A stretch of DNA of 64,000 nucleotides from Cryptomeria japonica (lineage: Eukaryota; Streptophyta; Pinopsida; Cupressales; Cupressaceae), in the NCBI RefSeq assembly GCF_030272615.1, contig NC_081406.1, forward strand, positions 459,446,072 through 459,510,071, given 5' to 3'. The notes beneath the pieces were generated by a model that made no database searches, was not told where the DNA came from, and saw only the letters and a program-made list of their open reading frames with translations. The translations under genes were made by a program, and so were the position numbers. This document shows, piece by piece, positions 1 through 11,465 of this stretch; the first letter of the stretch is position 1; every line of letters starts with the position of its first letter.

Positions 1-4
1 AGAT

Positions 5-1111
5 ATGTCAACTCGGAATGAGGAGTTTATTGAAGAAATCCCACGGTCTAAGGTAGGACCTATTAGACCTCCTTCATCCCTAACTAGTTTATCAATTGCT
101 TTAACATTTTTTAGGCAATGCGAAATAGAGAAGGATAGGTTGCAGGGGATAATTAATAAGCAACAAAAAGAGATTGAAAAGCAAGATAATAGAATTAAAG
201 AATTAGAAGCTAAGGTAGAAGAGATTTATGGTATAGTTCCTAAGATGATGCAATGCAGGGAACCCCCAAGAATTTATGCAGTACATTTGAAAGAGCGGTA
301 TCTGAATTTCAGACTAAACCGCATTGTTAGGGACCTTAATCCATCCTTGGAAACACCTGAGGAATTCTATCATGCTTACCAAACCTCTCCACATGTTGTA
401 AGGAATTCGTTATGTGAATTATATTTACATAACTATACTGTACCCCAAGATAGAGAATGGAATCCTTTATTGTATATTGGGGATATCCATCTCAAAGCTT
501 TAATGTCATGGATCCAAAATGAGATGATCATAGGACCACAAGCCATGGAGTTTGAAAAATTAGAACTTGACTGTCCATTGCCATTGAGGAGGGAATCAGA
601 AGCACCCAGGGTTCTGTATTATGATTGAAAAAAGTTGCTAATAAGAGATGATGTTAGTAAGATAGTACTTCCAATGAGAGAGGAAGTCTATCAAGTGTAT
701 GAGCATTTGGCTCAGACCCACAGGACAACCGCACTAGAAGGGATAACTCAACACTGGAATCATCTACCAGATCATTTAAAACTAGGAGAACCTTACTCAT
801 TATAGAATTTTCATGCAGCCATACAAAGGGCCTCCAGATATATACAACTAGGCAGGGAGAAATCCAATAACTGGTTACCATTAATCTTTCAGCCTCCAAT
901 CCTTATGTGGCCACTTTTGGCATGCCAACTGACAAAACAAAATTATGATGCAGTTGTAGAAGGAACAACTAGATGGTCCAGGTTGGAGAAAATGAAAGGA
1001 TTTTATTGGAATTTGCCTTCCAAGGGAACCAGATAGGACACTGTTGGTGATTTCAGAGTTTCAGCAAAAATCAGAAATTTTCCTTTTGCTATAGGAGCAG
1101 CAAACCCTTAA
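5..1111 (+). pseudogene. Extra ORF of an LTR retrotransposon, 3' of pol position (decayed)
   Basis: One reading frame runs from ATG at 5 to TAA at 1109-1111 (368 codons), broken by TGA at 626, TAG at 803 and TAG at 1034. Residues about 35-75 are a charged heptad-like stretch (coiled coil). The rest is a mixed helical protein with no motif I know; there are no zinc knuckle, protease, RT or integrase motifs. The stop abuts a purine tract and an LTR-like start, so it occupies the place of the extra or env-like ORFs some plant Ty3/gypsy elements carry after pol. Function unknown. The upstream gag-pol lies outside the window. That this is retrotransposon-borne is inferred from position only. Confidence 0.55.
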
Positions 1112-1123
1112 AGTTGGGGGGCA
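1110..1123 (+). other. Polypurine tract
   Basis: A purine-rich run ending in six G followed by CA lies directly before a TGATAAG LTR start. This is the usual place for plus-strand priming. It overlaps the stop of the preceding ORF. Confidence 0.5.
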
Positions 1124-2488
1124 TGATAAGTCGATGCTTTGACATGTTTTTTATCATGACTCTTAGGTTTTTTGGTATCTTTTGGGTTGCATTGTGATAG
1201 TAAAGTATTGTGAATTGACTATATGTAATCCATGCTTTAAAACTGAACTTAAGAAATCATTTTTGAACTTTGTTGGTTAATTCTTGCAGCCATGCCAATT
1301 TATTCCTACAGCCAAATGATTTGTCCCTGTGATATGCAGATTATTTAAGATAATGTCATATGTGAGTTAATGAATGTATTAATTAAGTAAGATACATATG
1401 CATGTCCTTGTATGTTATTTTTTGTTTTAGTGCAGATAATAATTGATGCTGCAATGGATGATTTTCTTTCGCGCCTAAGGACTGGAGAATCACATTTAGA
1501 TAACTGGAGGTCAAACTAAAGGGGATTCGAGCAAGCACAATGTATGGCATAATCGGAGCAGTTATACTTCACCATGGGAGTTTAACTCTGGTGCATATTG
1601 AATTCACAAAATATCACTTTGGCGTGCAAAGATTGTGGTTCGGTTTCAGATCTACCGTTCTTGCAGCCAATCTCTCAGTTATCTCCTTCATCTAACAATT
1701 ATCTGCCTCTTCTTCTGGGCGTAACTTGATTTGTCCATTGTAGTTGATCTTTTCTTTATAACAAGCTCTTCCTTCTTTCTTAGAGTTAGACAAGATGAAA
1801 AGGAATTGAGCAGAGTTTTGTCAAGCATTCTGAATTTTTCTTTTTTAGATTATGTAATCATTTTTAGGAGGAAATGAATAAGAATATGTTGTTCTGATCT
1901 GTTAATAGTACTTTGCTGGGAGTTTGATATCACTCATGTAAGGGGGCCCACTTGGTGAGTGATCCTATGTTTATCCTCATTGAAGTTAGTTTTTACTTAG
2001 TTGCAGTAGAAGTTCATGACTGGATTATTCCTGCAGCCATTGGAAATAGATCCGTTGACTGTTCCTATAGCCAAGACAGAACGGTGTGATTTCTATTATT
2101 CTCATTAGATCATTTCAGTAGTGTTTTGTGAAGCTTTCATGTAGCCTTTTATGATTTCCATTCCTGCCTTTCCTTTCTGCATAATGTTAGTCACTGCAGT
2201 AATGCAGAATAATCATTTAAGGAGCTTAGTGCATATATATTGCTGACCCATTTCAAGTTTTACATTCCTGGATTGATAACTAAATGAACACCAGCCATGA
2301 AAATAGTAAACTCTACCATATGAATGTCCAAACTTTGAATTGAGATTTCAATTAGAGGTATTATTATTATCATTATAGCTGGGGTAGATAGGAGGGTCTG
2401 AATGTTTTCATGGAATGACTAAGTGGGAAAGAACCCACAATCACTAGTTATTTCATCAAGAACTGGAAAAATGACAAATTTCTTATCG
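1124..2488 (+). repeat. 3' LTR of the left-edge element (proposed limits)
   Basis: The start is TGATAAG just after the purine tract. The proposed end is CTTATCG at 2482-2488, a near inverted copy of the start with the expected CA changed to CG. The interval is non-coding and AT-rich and carries five copies of a 12-base motif. The right limit is inferred from the terminal inverted repeat alone because the other LTR is outside the window. Confidence 0.45.
1281..2073 (+). repeat. Five copies of TTCYTGCAGCCA inside the LTR
   Basis: Copies, some with one or two changes, start at 1281, 1303, 1658, 2028 and 2062. All are in the same orientation. They sit in two close pairs plus one single, consistent with a repeated regulatory word in an LTR. 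Confidence 0.5.
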
Positions 2489-2496
2489 GATCCTAG

Positions 2497-3912
2497 ATGA
2501 TGAATGTTGATGAGGAGGTCATCGCCGAGGTCATGGGGATGATGACCAAGGGAATGAAATTTTACAGGGACAGAGGCATATCAGATAAAGCAGCAGACAA
2601 GTTTCCTGTTACGGATGAAGAGAGGAGAAAGATGATTAAAATCGACAACTCCTAGCATGCCCCAAAGAGAATTTGCAGGCCATGGAGGTTTGTCTTATTC
2701 GCTTCTATTGAAAACATTACCTTAGATGGTAGGTTTGCCAGAGCCTATGGGCATCAATTTATTTTACTCAACCATTTCCGTCACGGGGAAAAGGTTAGCC
2801 TTCCCTATTACCTTGCATGCTCAATGGATCATACTATAAAGGAGATCCAGAAGGACCCTAAGGGTGATCATGCCCTCCATCAGGGGCTCATGGTCCTAGT
2901 TTATAAAATGCTCAAGGGGAAGTGCATTGAAAAGCCTATTAAGGGCAAAAATACAAGAGATATGACAACGGAGAGTGAAGCAAGCGGTTTTAACTTTGAC
3001 TCAGAGACCGAGGGAGAATCAGAAGAAACTAGCAAAAAAGGGAGGAATAGGGCCAAGAAGAGAAGGATTATTGTGGAATTACATATGTCAGATTCTGAAA
3101 CCGACTCCTTTGAGAAAAAAATTGTTAAAAAAAAGAAAGGGAAAGCTACTAGAAAATAGGCTCAGAGAAACAATACTAAAAAGGGTAATAATTCTGATAT
3201 CAACCATTTTCCGGTTGATTCTGAGGAGGAGACTGAAGAAAAGAAGAAGGTTGAGAGTCAAGATAAAGATGGGGAGGGCAACCCAGTTATGGACAATATA
3301 GAGGCAGTGAATACCACAAGTCTGCATAAGGAGGATAAAGGGGATAAAAGTGGCAGTGGTGACAATGATACTGTTAAGGCCTTCTGTGAGACCATCGCGA
3401 CCATGGTGAAGCATATCAGTAGTTTGAAAATAGATACCCAGCCTATTGCTAGAGTTACGGTTGGTGATAAGCCCTTGGATGAACATGTTAAAGAATTGGT
3501 TGCTATTCTGCATAATGCGGAAGCTATTGAATGTATGGTTGGAAAAATCATAACGACGGAAAAAAAGGTCAATGAGATGGGAGATAGAAAGGAAATGGAA
3601 ATCAAAATGAATGATTTCGACAGCAAAATTGACAGGTTGGAACACAACATCAAGAAGATTGCTGACCAAAATTTCCAAATCCTCAAATCGTCAGTGGACA
3701 ACATGAACATCCTTATCAATAGGTTCTAGAACAAAGTCGAGAAGGATGGTGATAAAGAGCAGCTGGACAAGAAGGGTCATGAAAGGAGGACCAGAGCCAA
3801 CACAAAGATTAAGGGTGACATCAAAGGTCATGAGTTGGAGGAACTAAAGACCTCAGCAAACAACATGAAACAAATGGTTGTTCACGCTGAGGAAATTATG
3901 AATAGTATTTAG
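2497..3912 (+). pseudogene. Helical, charged and coiled-coil ORF of unknown transposon origin (decayed)
   Basis: One frame of 472 codons runs from ATG 2497 to TAG 3910-3912 with three internal stops (2653, 3157, 3727), all TAG. Residues 1-150 form a helical domain rich in aromatic and basic positions. Residues about 160-265 are acidic and Lys/Glu/Ser rich with runs of basic residues that look nuclear-localising. The C-terminal 170 residues are predicted coiled coil. No nuclease, zinc knuckle or polymerase motif is seen. The domain order resembles the second ORF of the 12.3 kb element at 16494-19567, but I cannot align them residue by residue. It may be a transposon accessory protein. Confidence 0.5.
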
Positions 3913-4129
3913 ATTTCAGTTGGTGTCTTGGCTTCTATCTTTTTGTTGTCTATGTGCTTTCCTTTCGTTGTCTGTTCTGGGTTTTTAATGTTATGTCATG
4001 TTAGCTGATCCCTGTCGATGGGCTCATTTTGTCTTTTTGAATTGATCAGACACTTTTTATAGCTGATCTGTTTTCCTGGTTTGTACAAGGTTCGGGTACC
4101 TTTCAAATACCTGCTTTTACTTAATCAAA
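3913..4129 (+). other. 3' non-coding tail of the 2497-3912 unit, possibly non-LTR type
   Basis: A T-rich stretch ends at about 4100-4129 in an A-rich run, just where recognisable gypsy gag sequence begins. The layout (T-rich 3' region, then AATCAAAACAAA) resembles 3' ends of plant LINEs, but there is no long poly(A) and no endonuclease or RT. Tentative. Confidence 0.25.
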
Positions 4130-5697
4130 ACAAAGAAGGTCTTAATTAAGAAAGGTATCATCAATATATTCAAATAAAATAAAAAAGATTTGAAAGGAAA
4201 TGATAAGCCACGATTTTGGAACAATAACAAGAACACAGTAAATGATGGTGTTTTCGATTCTAACATAGTGAGACCAAAAATCACTCTTTCAGGACCAAGT
4301 TCTTCCATAAACAACCAAGTAAATACTCAAGAAACTTCAAAACCATGAAGGAAATACACCCCATTGGGAGAACCACTTGAGTCAACTTTTAGGAAGCTAG
4401 TAGAAAACAAGCTAATAACAATTCCAGACAATCCTCCATATGAACCAAAAGTCAAACCAAATTGGTAGAATGACGATGAGTATTGTGAATATCACAAGAG
4501 CAAGGGACATAAAACAAGAAATTGCCATCACTTGAAGAACATTATTAAAGATCTTATTGATAAAGGTGACATTGTGATTGATGGACATACATCCAATCAA
4601 GAACATAAGATCTGTAAGGAACCATTCCCTAAACATGACAAGGGAAAATCCAAAGCCATAGATAATCAAGCCAACTATAACAAAATGTCCTATGACTACG
4701 ATCCAATTGTTAACAACATTTCAATGGACAAGTACGTTTCTACTATTATCATAAAGGACAAAACGCTTGAGAGTTCTACCCAAAGAACCAAAGTTATCCT
4801 AAAAGGCATTGGAACTTCTTCTGAATCTACCTTTGAATGTAATGTCACCCTGTAAGGTGCTCCAGCTAAAACCACCACTTCCTCAACGGGCAAACCTGAG
4901 TACAACCTAGTAGAATAGTTAGGGAAGACACCCGTACTTATCTCAATCCTAGAACTATTGCATATCTTTGCTTCACATAAAACCATACTTGACAAAGTCC
5001 TAAGAGAAAATTTTGTACCCACTAATCTGAACGTGGACCAATTTCTAGTCATGGTGGGATACCTTTCCGTTCCGCATAACCTTACATTTACATAAGTTGA
5101 TGATGCTTCTGCAACCTAGCCTCATAATGCACCTTTACATATTGAAGCCTTTATCTATAAAAACTGCCTCAAACAAGTCTTATAGATGGAGGAGCAGGTC
5201 TAAACATTTGTACATTGAACACTATTAAACAATTGGGATATTCTGAAAAAGCTATGAATTCTACACATGCAATAACCATAAAATCATATGATGATGAAGA
5301 GTGTTCATCCAATGGCATAGTCACCTTACCTATCAGAGTAGGGTCATTCACGAAGGATGTGGTTTGTCAAATCCTTGATCTAGATCTCACATACAATATA
5401 CTCTTGTGATGCCCATGGATTCATGAAATAAGAGTTGTTCCCTCAATATATCATCGATGTATCAAGTTCCCATACAATAGATTTGAAGTGACCATCAAAT
5501 GTGATACGAATCCATTCATATATTGCAATAACCTATGAGCAAGATTAGAAATAACAATCCAAGTCAATTCTATAAGTTGTTCCATCTTCAACATATGTTG
5601 ATCCTGAATCTTTGAAAGCTTCTACGTCCAAACAAATAGAGATCAAAGAAAAGTTCAAGATTAAAGACCTGCGATGTGGTGAATATATCTTTCATGG
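4130..5697 (+). pseudogene. Ty3/gypsy gag C-terminus and protease relic
   Basis: Conceptual translation in several frames matches the gypsy element at 28561-40350 in order. A gag tail with DKPRFWNNNKN lies near 4201. A finger of form C-x2-H-x4-H-x4-C (CEYHKSKGHKTRNC) lies near 4480, followed by a KNIIKDLIDKG segment and EPFPKHDKGK near 4620. The aspartic protease core LIDGGAGLNIC is near 5180, then ITIKSYDDEE and LDLDLTYNILL near 5400. Stops and frameshifts are frequent. The protein differs from the other copy at many sites, so it is a separate family. RT, RNase H and integrase are absent; the sequence switches to PMD-like DNA at about 5697. Confidence 0.75.
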
Positions 5698-6375
5698 GAT
5701 GGTGGAGATAGAGGCAGATGACAAAGGTGAGGTGCAGTAGCAGAGAGGAGGGTAGTTCAGAGGAGAGATGGAGAGAGGAGAGACATGCACATGTAGTCAG
5801 AGGTAGAGGTGGGCTGCCATTATAGGCACTGACAATGTAGGTTCCCAGACAAGGATAGAGAAAGGGATAAAGTGAGGAGAGAGGAGAGGAGGAGGATGAG
5901 CTATTATCCTCAAGAAAGATCTACCAGGGATAGGAAAATGAGATTTAGGATCTAGAGAGGGATGTGGCTAGGCTCAGGAGTTAGCTGAGGGACACTAAGC
6001 AAGAGACAAATCAGGCTATTCAATGCTACATGAAGGATGAGGAGGCATTGAGTGTAGGTAGGCGAGCAGCAAAGGACATTGGGGCTGGATATTCCTATGT
6101 TCTATGAGTAGGGGAGGAGATAGCCTACTGGAGAGACTTGTATTATGGAGTTGTGCCTCTTGATCAGCGGACTAGGAGCTTCTAGATACCATCACGGGCT
6201 ACAACAACCACTAGTGGGAGAGATAGGAGTCATGTGTCTAATGATGGGGTCATGGGTCCTCCACCACCAATAGATAGAGGGGGAAGGAGAGATGATTCTA
6301 GAGCAGGGACTTCCAGGGCTCAAACTCCATTAAGGTTGGTTGGCTTCGAGGAAGGGAGTTCATCATAGCCTTAGA
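5698..6375 (+). pseudogene. PMD (MAIN-like) gene fragment, C-terminal part, copy 1
   Basis: This stretch is a clear diverged inverted copy of 7880-8360. Shared segments include a glutamate/arginine-rich linker and a helical tail containing EEALSVGRR, GAGYSYVL and related words. It carries only the C-terminal linker and tail of the PMD protein; the N-terminal mobile domain is missing. Copy 1 extends about 250 bases further than copy 2, ending in a low-complexity Arg/Gly/Ser tail near 6370. Many stops. The PMD is a helical domain found in plant transposons and in MAIN/MAIL proteins; this relic is not functional. Confidence 0.55.
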
Positions 6376-6885
6376 TGGCTCCCAAAGTATTAGTTTTTTG
6401 TATCATTTTTGTATGATGATGCAGACACTTTCGAGTGATTGAAGCTATATGATTTTGACATCATTGTATCATGAAACTTATGCTTTTTGAGATATTAATA
6501 TGAGATAATTCATCCTTGTGGCAACTAGATGTATATGTACCTATGTGATGTTGCTTCTATGTGATGTATGTTTCTATGTGTTAATGCAATTCATGATTCT
6601 ATGATGTATAGATGCTTATGAGATACATGTATCTATGATGTTTACGATAGGAATGTAGTAATATATAAATGATGAAATTCAATATTTTTACATTCTTTTA
6701 TGTTTTATATGTTATAAAAATGTGAATGTATGAAATACAGATGAATATGATAATGCAAATAACTATTTACATGATGAGAATGTAAAATGTGCTAACATGT
6801 GTTGTGTTATTATTCTGGCATTTTATGTTGTATATGAGAATGCAAATACTAACTAATGATATATGCAAGATGCAATGCGATAATG

Positions 6886-6917
<32 letters not shown>

Positions 6918-6931
6918 ATATATATACATAC

Positions 6932-6973
<42 letters not shown>

Positions 6974-7855
6974 GTATGAAAAGCTAATATGTGGTAATGC
7001 GGGTGCAATCTACATGAAATGAAGATATTTTTGGCATGTCATTATACTTAGTCATGTGATAGTAGGCTACACGGAGTCAGGAAGGATGATGGAGGTCAAT
7101 CATGAAAGGGGGATGGAAGATAGAAGATATGGAAGTGAAAGAGCTTCTTGTTCTTTATCATCATTGAGCTTTATTATGGCAAATAGGTTATGACAATCGA
7201 GGCATAGGTTCGACCCAGAAAGTCATTGTACCCATTTGCATGGAGATCAGACAGTCACAAGCAAGGAATATCCTAGTTCACACTATACTTAGAGTGTCCT
7301 AATATCCTTGGACAAGTCACAACATTACTAAGAGACAATCCACAAACAACAAAACAATAGGTGAACATATCCTATCCTCACCTTTCTAGTCAAAGACATC
7401 CTAGAGATAGAATATCTGGTTAGAGACATCCCGAAAAAGCCAAAAGACATGTCACCAAAAGATAAAATCAAAAGAAAACCAAGACTCGACACCAACATCC
7501 ATTGTAGTCCTCAAGTTTAGTGTCTCTTGTCACTTGCATAAGTCTATTTAATTTTGATCATAATGTTTACTTTCAGAAAAAGGATAGATAGAACTTAACC
7601 ATAATGTTGTTTGAGTCTACTAAAAGATTTGATTTGTTGAAGCCCATTGTTGTTGTTTACATCTCATCTAAAACTGACTTAATCCATAAAATTGATACTT
7701 TATTACGGATAAGATGAAACTTTATTGCTGATCTTTGATGTAAGTGTTTCTTTATTCTGGATTGTGAGTAGATAGACTAAAGAAAACTGGGAGAAACTGT
7801 ACTCCTCGAAATGTGTGATAATTTATAATGAATGGAAAGCGGTGAAAAGGAAGGA
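6376..7855. other. Non-coding AT-rich interval between the inverted PMD copies
   Basis: No supportable gene. The first 500 bases carry degenerate words around TCTATGTGATGT. A TA/TATACA microsatellite lies at 6884-6973. From 7030 to 7855 the sequence is unique-looking with short broken frames only. Confidence 0.6.
6884..6973. repeat. (TA)n/(TATACA)n microsatellite
   Basis: About 90 bases of almost pure alternating T and A with interspersed C, directly visible. Confidence 0.95.
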
Positions 7856-9128
7856 TTATACAAATAAATAAATATTTTTTAAATCATAGGCTTTGTCCTC
7901 CCATGCTTGTAGAACATAGGCATATCCGGCCCCAGTATCCTCTATTTCTTGCCTACCTGCCCTCAATGCCTCCTCAGCCTCTGTGTAGCACAGGATAGCC
8001 AGATCCCTCCCTTGCTCAGTGTCCCACAGTTGTATCCTGAGCCTAGCCACATCCCTCTCTAGATCCTGAATCTCATTTTCCTATCCCTAGCAAATCTCTC
8101 TTAGGGAAAGTAGCTCATCCTCCTCCTCTCCTCCCTCCTCACCTTTTCCCTATGGTTGTCCCTGTCCCTGTCCCTGCCTTGGAACCTACGTTGTTGGCAC
8201 CTGGAAAGGCAGTACACCTCTACCTATGACTACATGCGCCTATCTCTCCTCTCTTGCATCTATCATCCGAACTACCCTCCTCTCTCCTACTGCACCTTGC
8301 CTCCATCATCTACCTCTACTTTTACCATCCTTGCTATCATCTCCACCATCCCCACCATCACCCTCTATTAGCTCTCCTAGATCTGTTAGCCATTGAAATG
8401 GATGATCTGCCTAATATGCGTTGTACTCTACATCCATCCCTGCATCCTCCACATCTGCCAAAATAACCCAAGGCATGGGACCATCTTGCATTTGAGGCAC
8501 TACCTGATCATAAGACAATAACAGACCTAAATGTGGCTGATCTCTCACTATTCGTGCATATATCCCTGAGCCATGTGGCATCCAATGTCTCCTATTGAAC
8601 TGCCTACATACTCTGTCTATCAATTGTCACTCAATGATATATGGTGTCCTCCTGATTAGTTACCTAATCCTAAACACATATTGTAGATTGACTATGTCAT
8701 CCTCCCACTCCTCATAATCTTGGTAAGGCCTCCATACTACACTGTCTATCTCCTCAATCACTTAGCACCAATACTCTAGCCTCCCAATCCGTGGCTAGGA
8801 AGTAATCATATCATGCAAATGTACATAACTTTGCCCATGTCCCCTACCTCTAAAGTGTATCGTTCATGTAACTAGAAGATGCTCATATGCCCATACCTGC
8901 AATAATGTCACTCCACACCCCAATCCTACTGATCCGTGATACACAAACTGATGCAGCTTATAACACAATTGTGACAGTAGACATGAACCCCATGCAAAAC
9001 TAGTGTGCTCAGTCACCAATGTCTCCAGAGTCCTCCCCCATCCCACAACCAGCCCTCGTGTCACCTTGTCCATATAGAAAAACCCACTGATAACTCTTGT
9101 GAGCACCACCGGTAGAACCAATCCTGTA
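7856..9128 (-). pseudogene. PMD (MAIN-like) gene, C-terminal two thirds, copy 2
   Basis: Read on the minus strand from 9128 down. A PMD core lies at 8864-9128 with GWGRTLETLV, FAWGSCLLSQLC and LLQVWAYEHL, matching the conserved PMD pattern in which a Leu-Leu-Gln-x-Trp-Ala-x-Glu motif follows a conserved Trp-Gly segment. Next come RRHWMPHGSGIYARIV and QDGPMPWVILADVEDAG near 8420-8620, then an acidic linker and a charged helical tail near 7856-8090. Frames are broken by several stops. The N-terminal part of the same gene lies at 21413-21815, separated by the 12.3 kb insertion, and the two parts join at the GCTAT duplication. PMD proteins are linked to plant transposons and to silencing factors; this copy is dead. 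Confidence 0.75.
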
Positions 9129-9133
9129 GCTAT
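9129..9133. repeat. Target site duplication GCTAT (left)
   Basis: GCTAT lies immediately before the TGTTGGCA LTR start and is repeated at 21413-21417 immediately after the right LTR. Confidence 0.85.
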
Positions 9134-10298
9134 TGTTGGCATTTTTGATGTTTATGTTGTGATTGTCATTGATGGACACACACTTGTATTGAGATCCCCT
9201 TTGTATGTATGAGCTAGAGCTCAACCGGTATTTGTTTCAACTGGTATGTTGTATTCTAGTCTTTAGACTAATGATTTTGCAGAATGTGTTTCCCGATCTA
9301 AAGTGGCATGACGACCCCAAGTGGTTCATAGATCTCAACTGGTACAAGGGAGAAAAGCGGCACAACACATTCTTACCAGTCTTCATTTTTGTCAAACCGG
9401 CAATCGGTATTTTGTATGAACCGGTAATACTCTATGATGAGTTACCAGCTGACATTTTGTGATGAGTTACCAACCCACTGATTGACTGACGGTGTCGACA
9501 CACTGATGCTACTTTTTGTGTCATGTTACTGAGTATGTCTAGATTCATTGAACCTAGGAAATTGTAATGTAATCTTATTGGACCGACATGAAATCAGATT
9601 CCTTTAAAAGAAATCACGTCTAGGGTTTTGAGTTGTTGAAACTATTGCTGAAAGGGTTTATGGTGTGGCTAGGGTTTAAGGTGATTGTTGAGTTGTTGTA
9701 AGAGTAATCTTATCTGAGAAGATCGAGTTGTAAATAGAAAGAGATAGAAAAGATTGAAGTAATGCTGGAGTGCATTAGCAGTGAACTATATTGGATCTAA
9801 TCAAGCAGTTTGTGCTATAAGATAGATCAAACACTTGTTGATTACTCACATCTTTGACAAGTCTGTAGCCCTTAACCGAGTAGGCCTTAAAGCCTTTGTA
9901 AAATCCTCTAACAAGGTGGTTCACTTCTGTGAATCTAAAATCCTCTAACAAGCTAGTCTTTAATCGGACTTATCTCCTAATAGAGATTGAGATTCCTAAT
10001 AGGATCTGTTCTGGTGAAGAACATTGTAAGACCTTAACCAATCTGGTTTCTATTCTACAGATAGTGACTTGTGAGTTCCATCTCACCATGGGTTTTCCCA
10101 GTTGGGTTTCCATGTCAAATATCTTGTGTTATGGTTGTATTGCTTTTGTGGGTGAATGCTTTATTCGCATTTTGGTTTGCATGTGTGATAACTGGTCTAT
10201 TTGTTAAACTGTTTTACTAGTTTATCTTCAGACTATGTAAGTGTTTAAGGATAGAGATTTTTGGCATACTAATTCAAGCCCCCTCTTAGTATTCATCA
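9134..10298 (+). repeat. 5' LTR of the 12.3 kb element
   Basis: It runs from TGTTGGCA to ATTCATCA, 1165 bp, and closely matches 20246-21412 throughout. The right limit is fixed by the PBS two bases later. Confidence 0.9.
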
Positions 10299-10300
10299 AT

Positions 10301-10313
10301 TGGTATCAGAGCC
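10301..10313 (+). other. Primer binding site (initiator Met tRNA)
   Basis: TGGTATCAGAGCC lies two bases after the 5' LTR and is the classic complement of the 3' end of plant initiator methionine tRNA. Confidence 0.9.
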
Positions 10314-10348
10314 AACCTTTCTATAAGTTTAACCACTTGGAAAGAGAT

Positions 10349-11465
10349 ATGGGGGAATACAGTTTGAGGGAACTTACTCAACAGCTCACTAAGTCTGAGA
10401 AAGCCTATGATGATCTTATGGTCAAATACAAGGCATCTCAAGCAAAAAGGAGAGAACATGCAAAAAAACTGATGGAGCTATTTGAAAGTAGTTTTGAAGA
10501 TGAAGCTAATATGGAAGCCATGATTGCAGAGGTGAATAAGCTGAATGATTCAAACTCCAATCTGAGAAAGGAGATGGAAGGACTGACTATCCGGTCTAGT
10601 CAAGAGCTTGAAAACTGTAGGAAACTAAAGATCAAGTAAAGGACAGAGATCATGAGATCTCCAAGTTGAAACAAGAGATTAGTGCACTGACTACTCACCT
10701 TCATGAGAGCAGGATGGAAAAGGAAGACATGCAAGGTGAGCTGAACATAGCCGTCTTTGAAAATACAAGTCTAATGGAGACAAATACTGCTATTTCCAAA
10801 GAACTCTCTGAGTCAAAGGAAATACTTGCTAAGTTTGGCAAAAGTACTATCAAGCTAGAGCAAAAGCTTGAGTCATCTAGAGTGGCAAAGAATACCAATG
10901 GTCTTGGTTTCTCTAGACATGAGGAAGGCGAATCCTCAGGAACAAATGCTAAAGCATCAAAGAAGCAACTGACACTCAAAGGAAAAGGTAAGCAAAAATT
11001 CAAACCTATTTGCTTTAACTGTCTTAAAGAAGGACACACTGCCAATGTATGTAGGAGCAAAGCCTACAATAATTTTCCATATTTTATCAACAATGTACCT
11101 AGATCCAATAAGTTCAATGGTCATTGTTATGCATGCAACAAGTTTGGGCATAGAGCATCTTAATGTAGGTCTGTCATGAATAATACCGGAAGATATCCTT
11201 AGAGGACCCAAGGAGCTAGTCCAGAATCTTTTGTAAACCGGAACCCTAACCGGTTCGATGCCTGCAATTATCAGTCAAGCAACAATGGTTATCAACCGGC
11301 AATCGGATGGAGAGAAAATTGTTGGATTTGTCATGGACATGGACACACTATGGCTACATGCAGAAGGAAGAATGGAAATATGAACAATGGACCTTGGGGA
11401 GCACCTAGATTGGTTTGCTATCACTGCAACAAACCAGGTCACATTGCAAGATTTTGCAGAAGCAG
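10349..11465 (+). pseudogene. gag: gag of the 12.3 kb element, first part (coiled coil, four zinc knuckles)
   Basis: The start is ATG 10349, 36 bases after the PBS. The first 240 codons are a long coiled coil rich in Glu, Lys and Leu. One missing base near 10630 shifts the frame, after which the coiled coil continues. Four zinc knuckles follow: CFNCLKEGHTANVC near 11020, CYACNKFGH near 11130 (its last Cys follows a TAA that replaces Gln), CWICHGHGHTMATC near 11315 and CYHCNKPGHIARFC near 11420. The knuckle style resembles Copia gag, but no N-terminal UBN2-type domain is seen. The gene packages RNA in the family; this copy is broken. It is cut at 11465 by a solo LTR and resumes at 15883. Confidence 0.8.
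11461..11465. repeat. Target site duplication AGCAG (left)
   Basis: AGCAG precedes TGTGAGGCCC and recurs at 15883-15887 right after CATGACA. Removing one copy and the insert rejoins gag in frame. Confidence 0.9.

Noticed and set aside
3088-3719. Minus-strand Phe/Leu/Ile-rich frames that look like membrane proteins
   Set aside because: Shadows of the plus-strand Lys/Glu/Asp-rich ORF at 2497-3912.
6789-7022. Open frame of Tyr/Ile/His repeats
   Set aside because: Translation of a TA/TATACA microsatellite.
7207-7216. GGTTCGACCC resembling a pol III B box
   Set aside because: No A box or cloverleaf around it, so neither a tRNA nor a SINE is supported.
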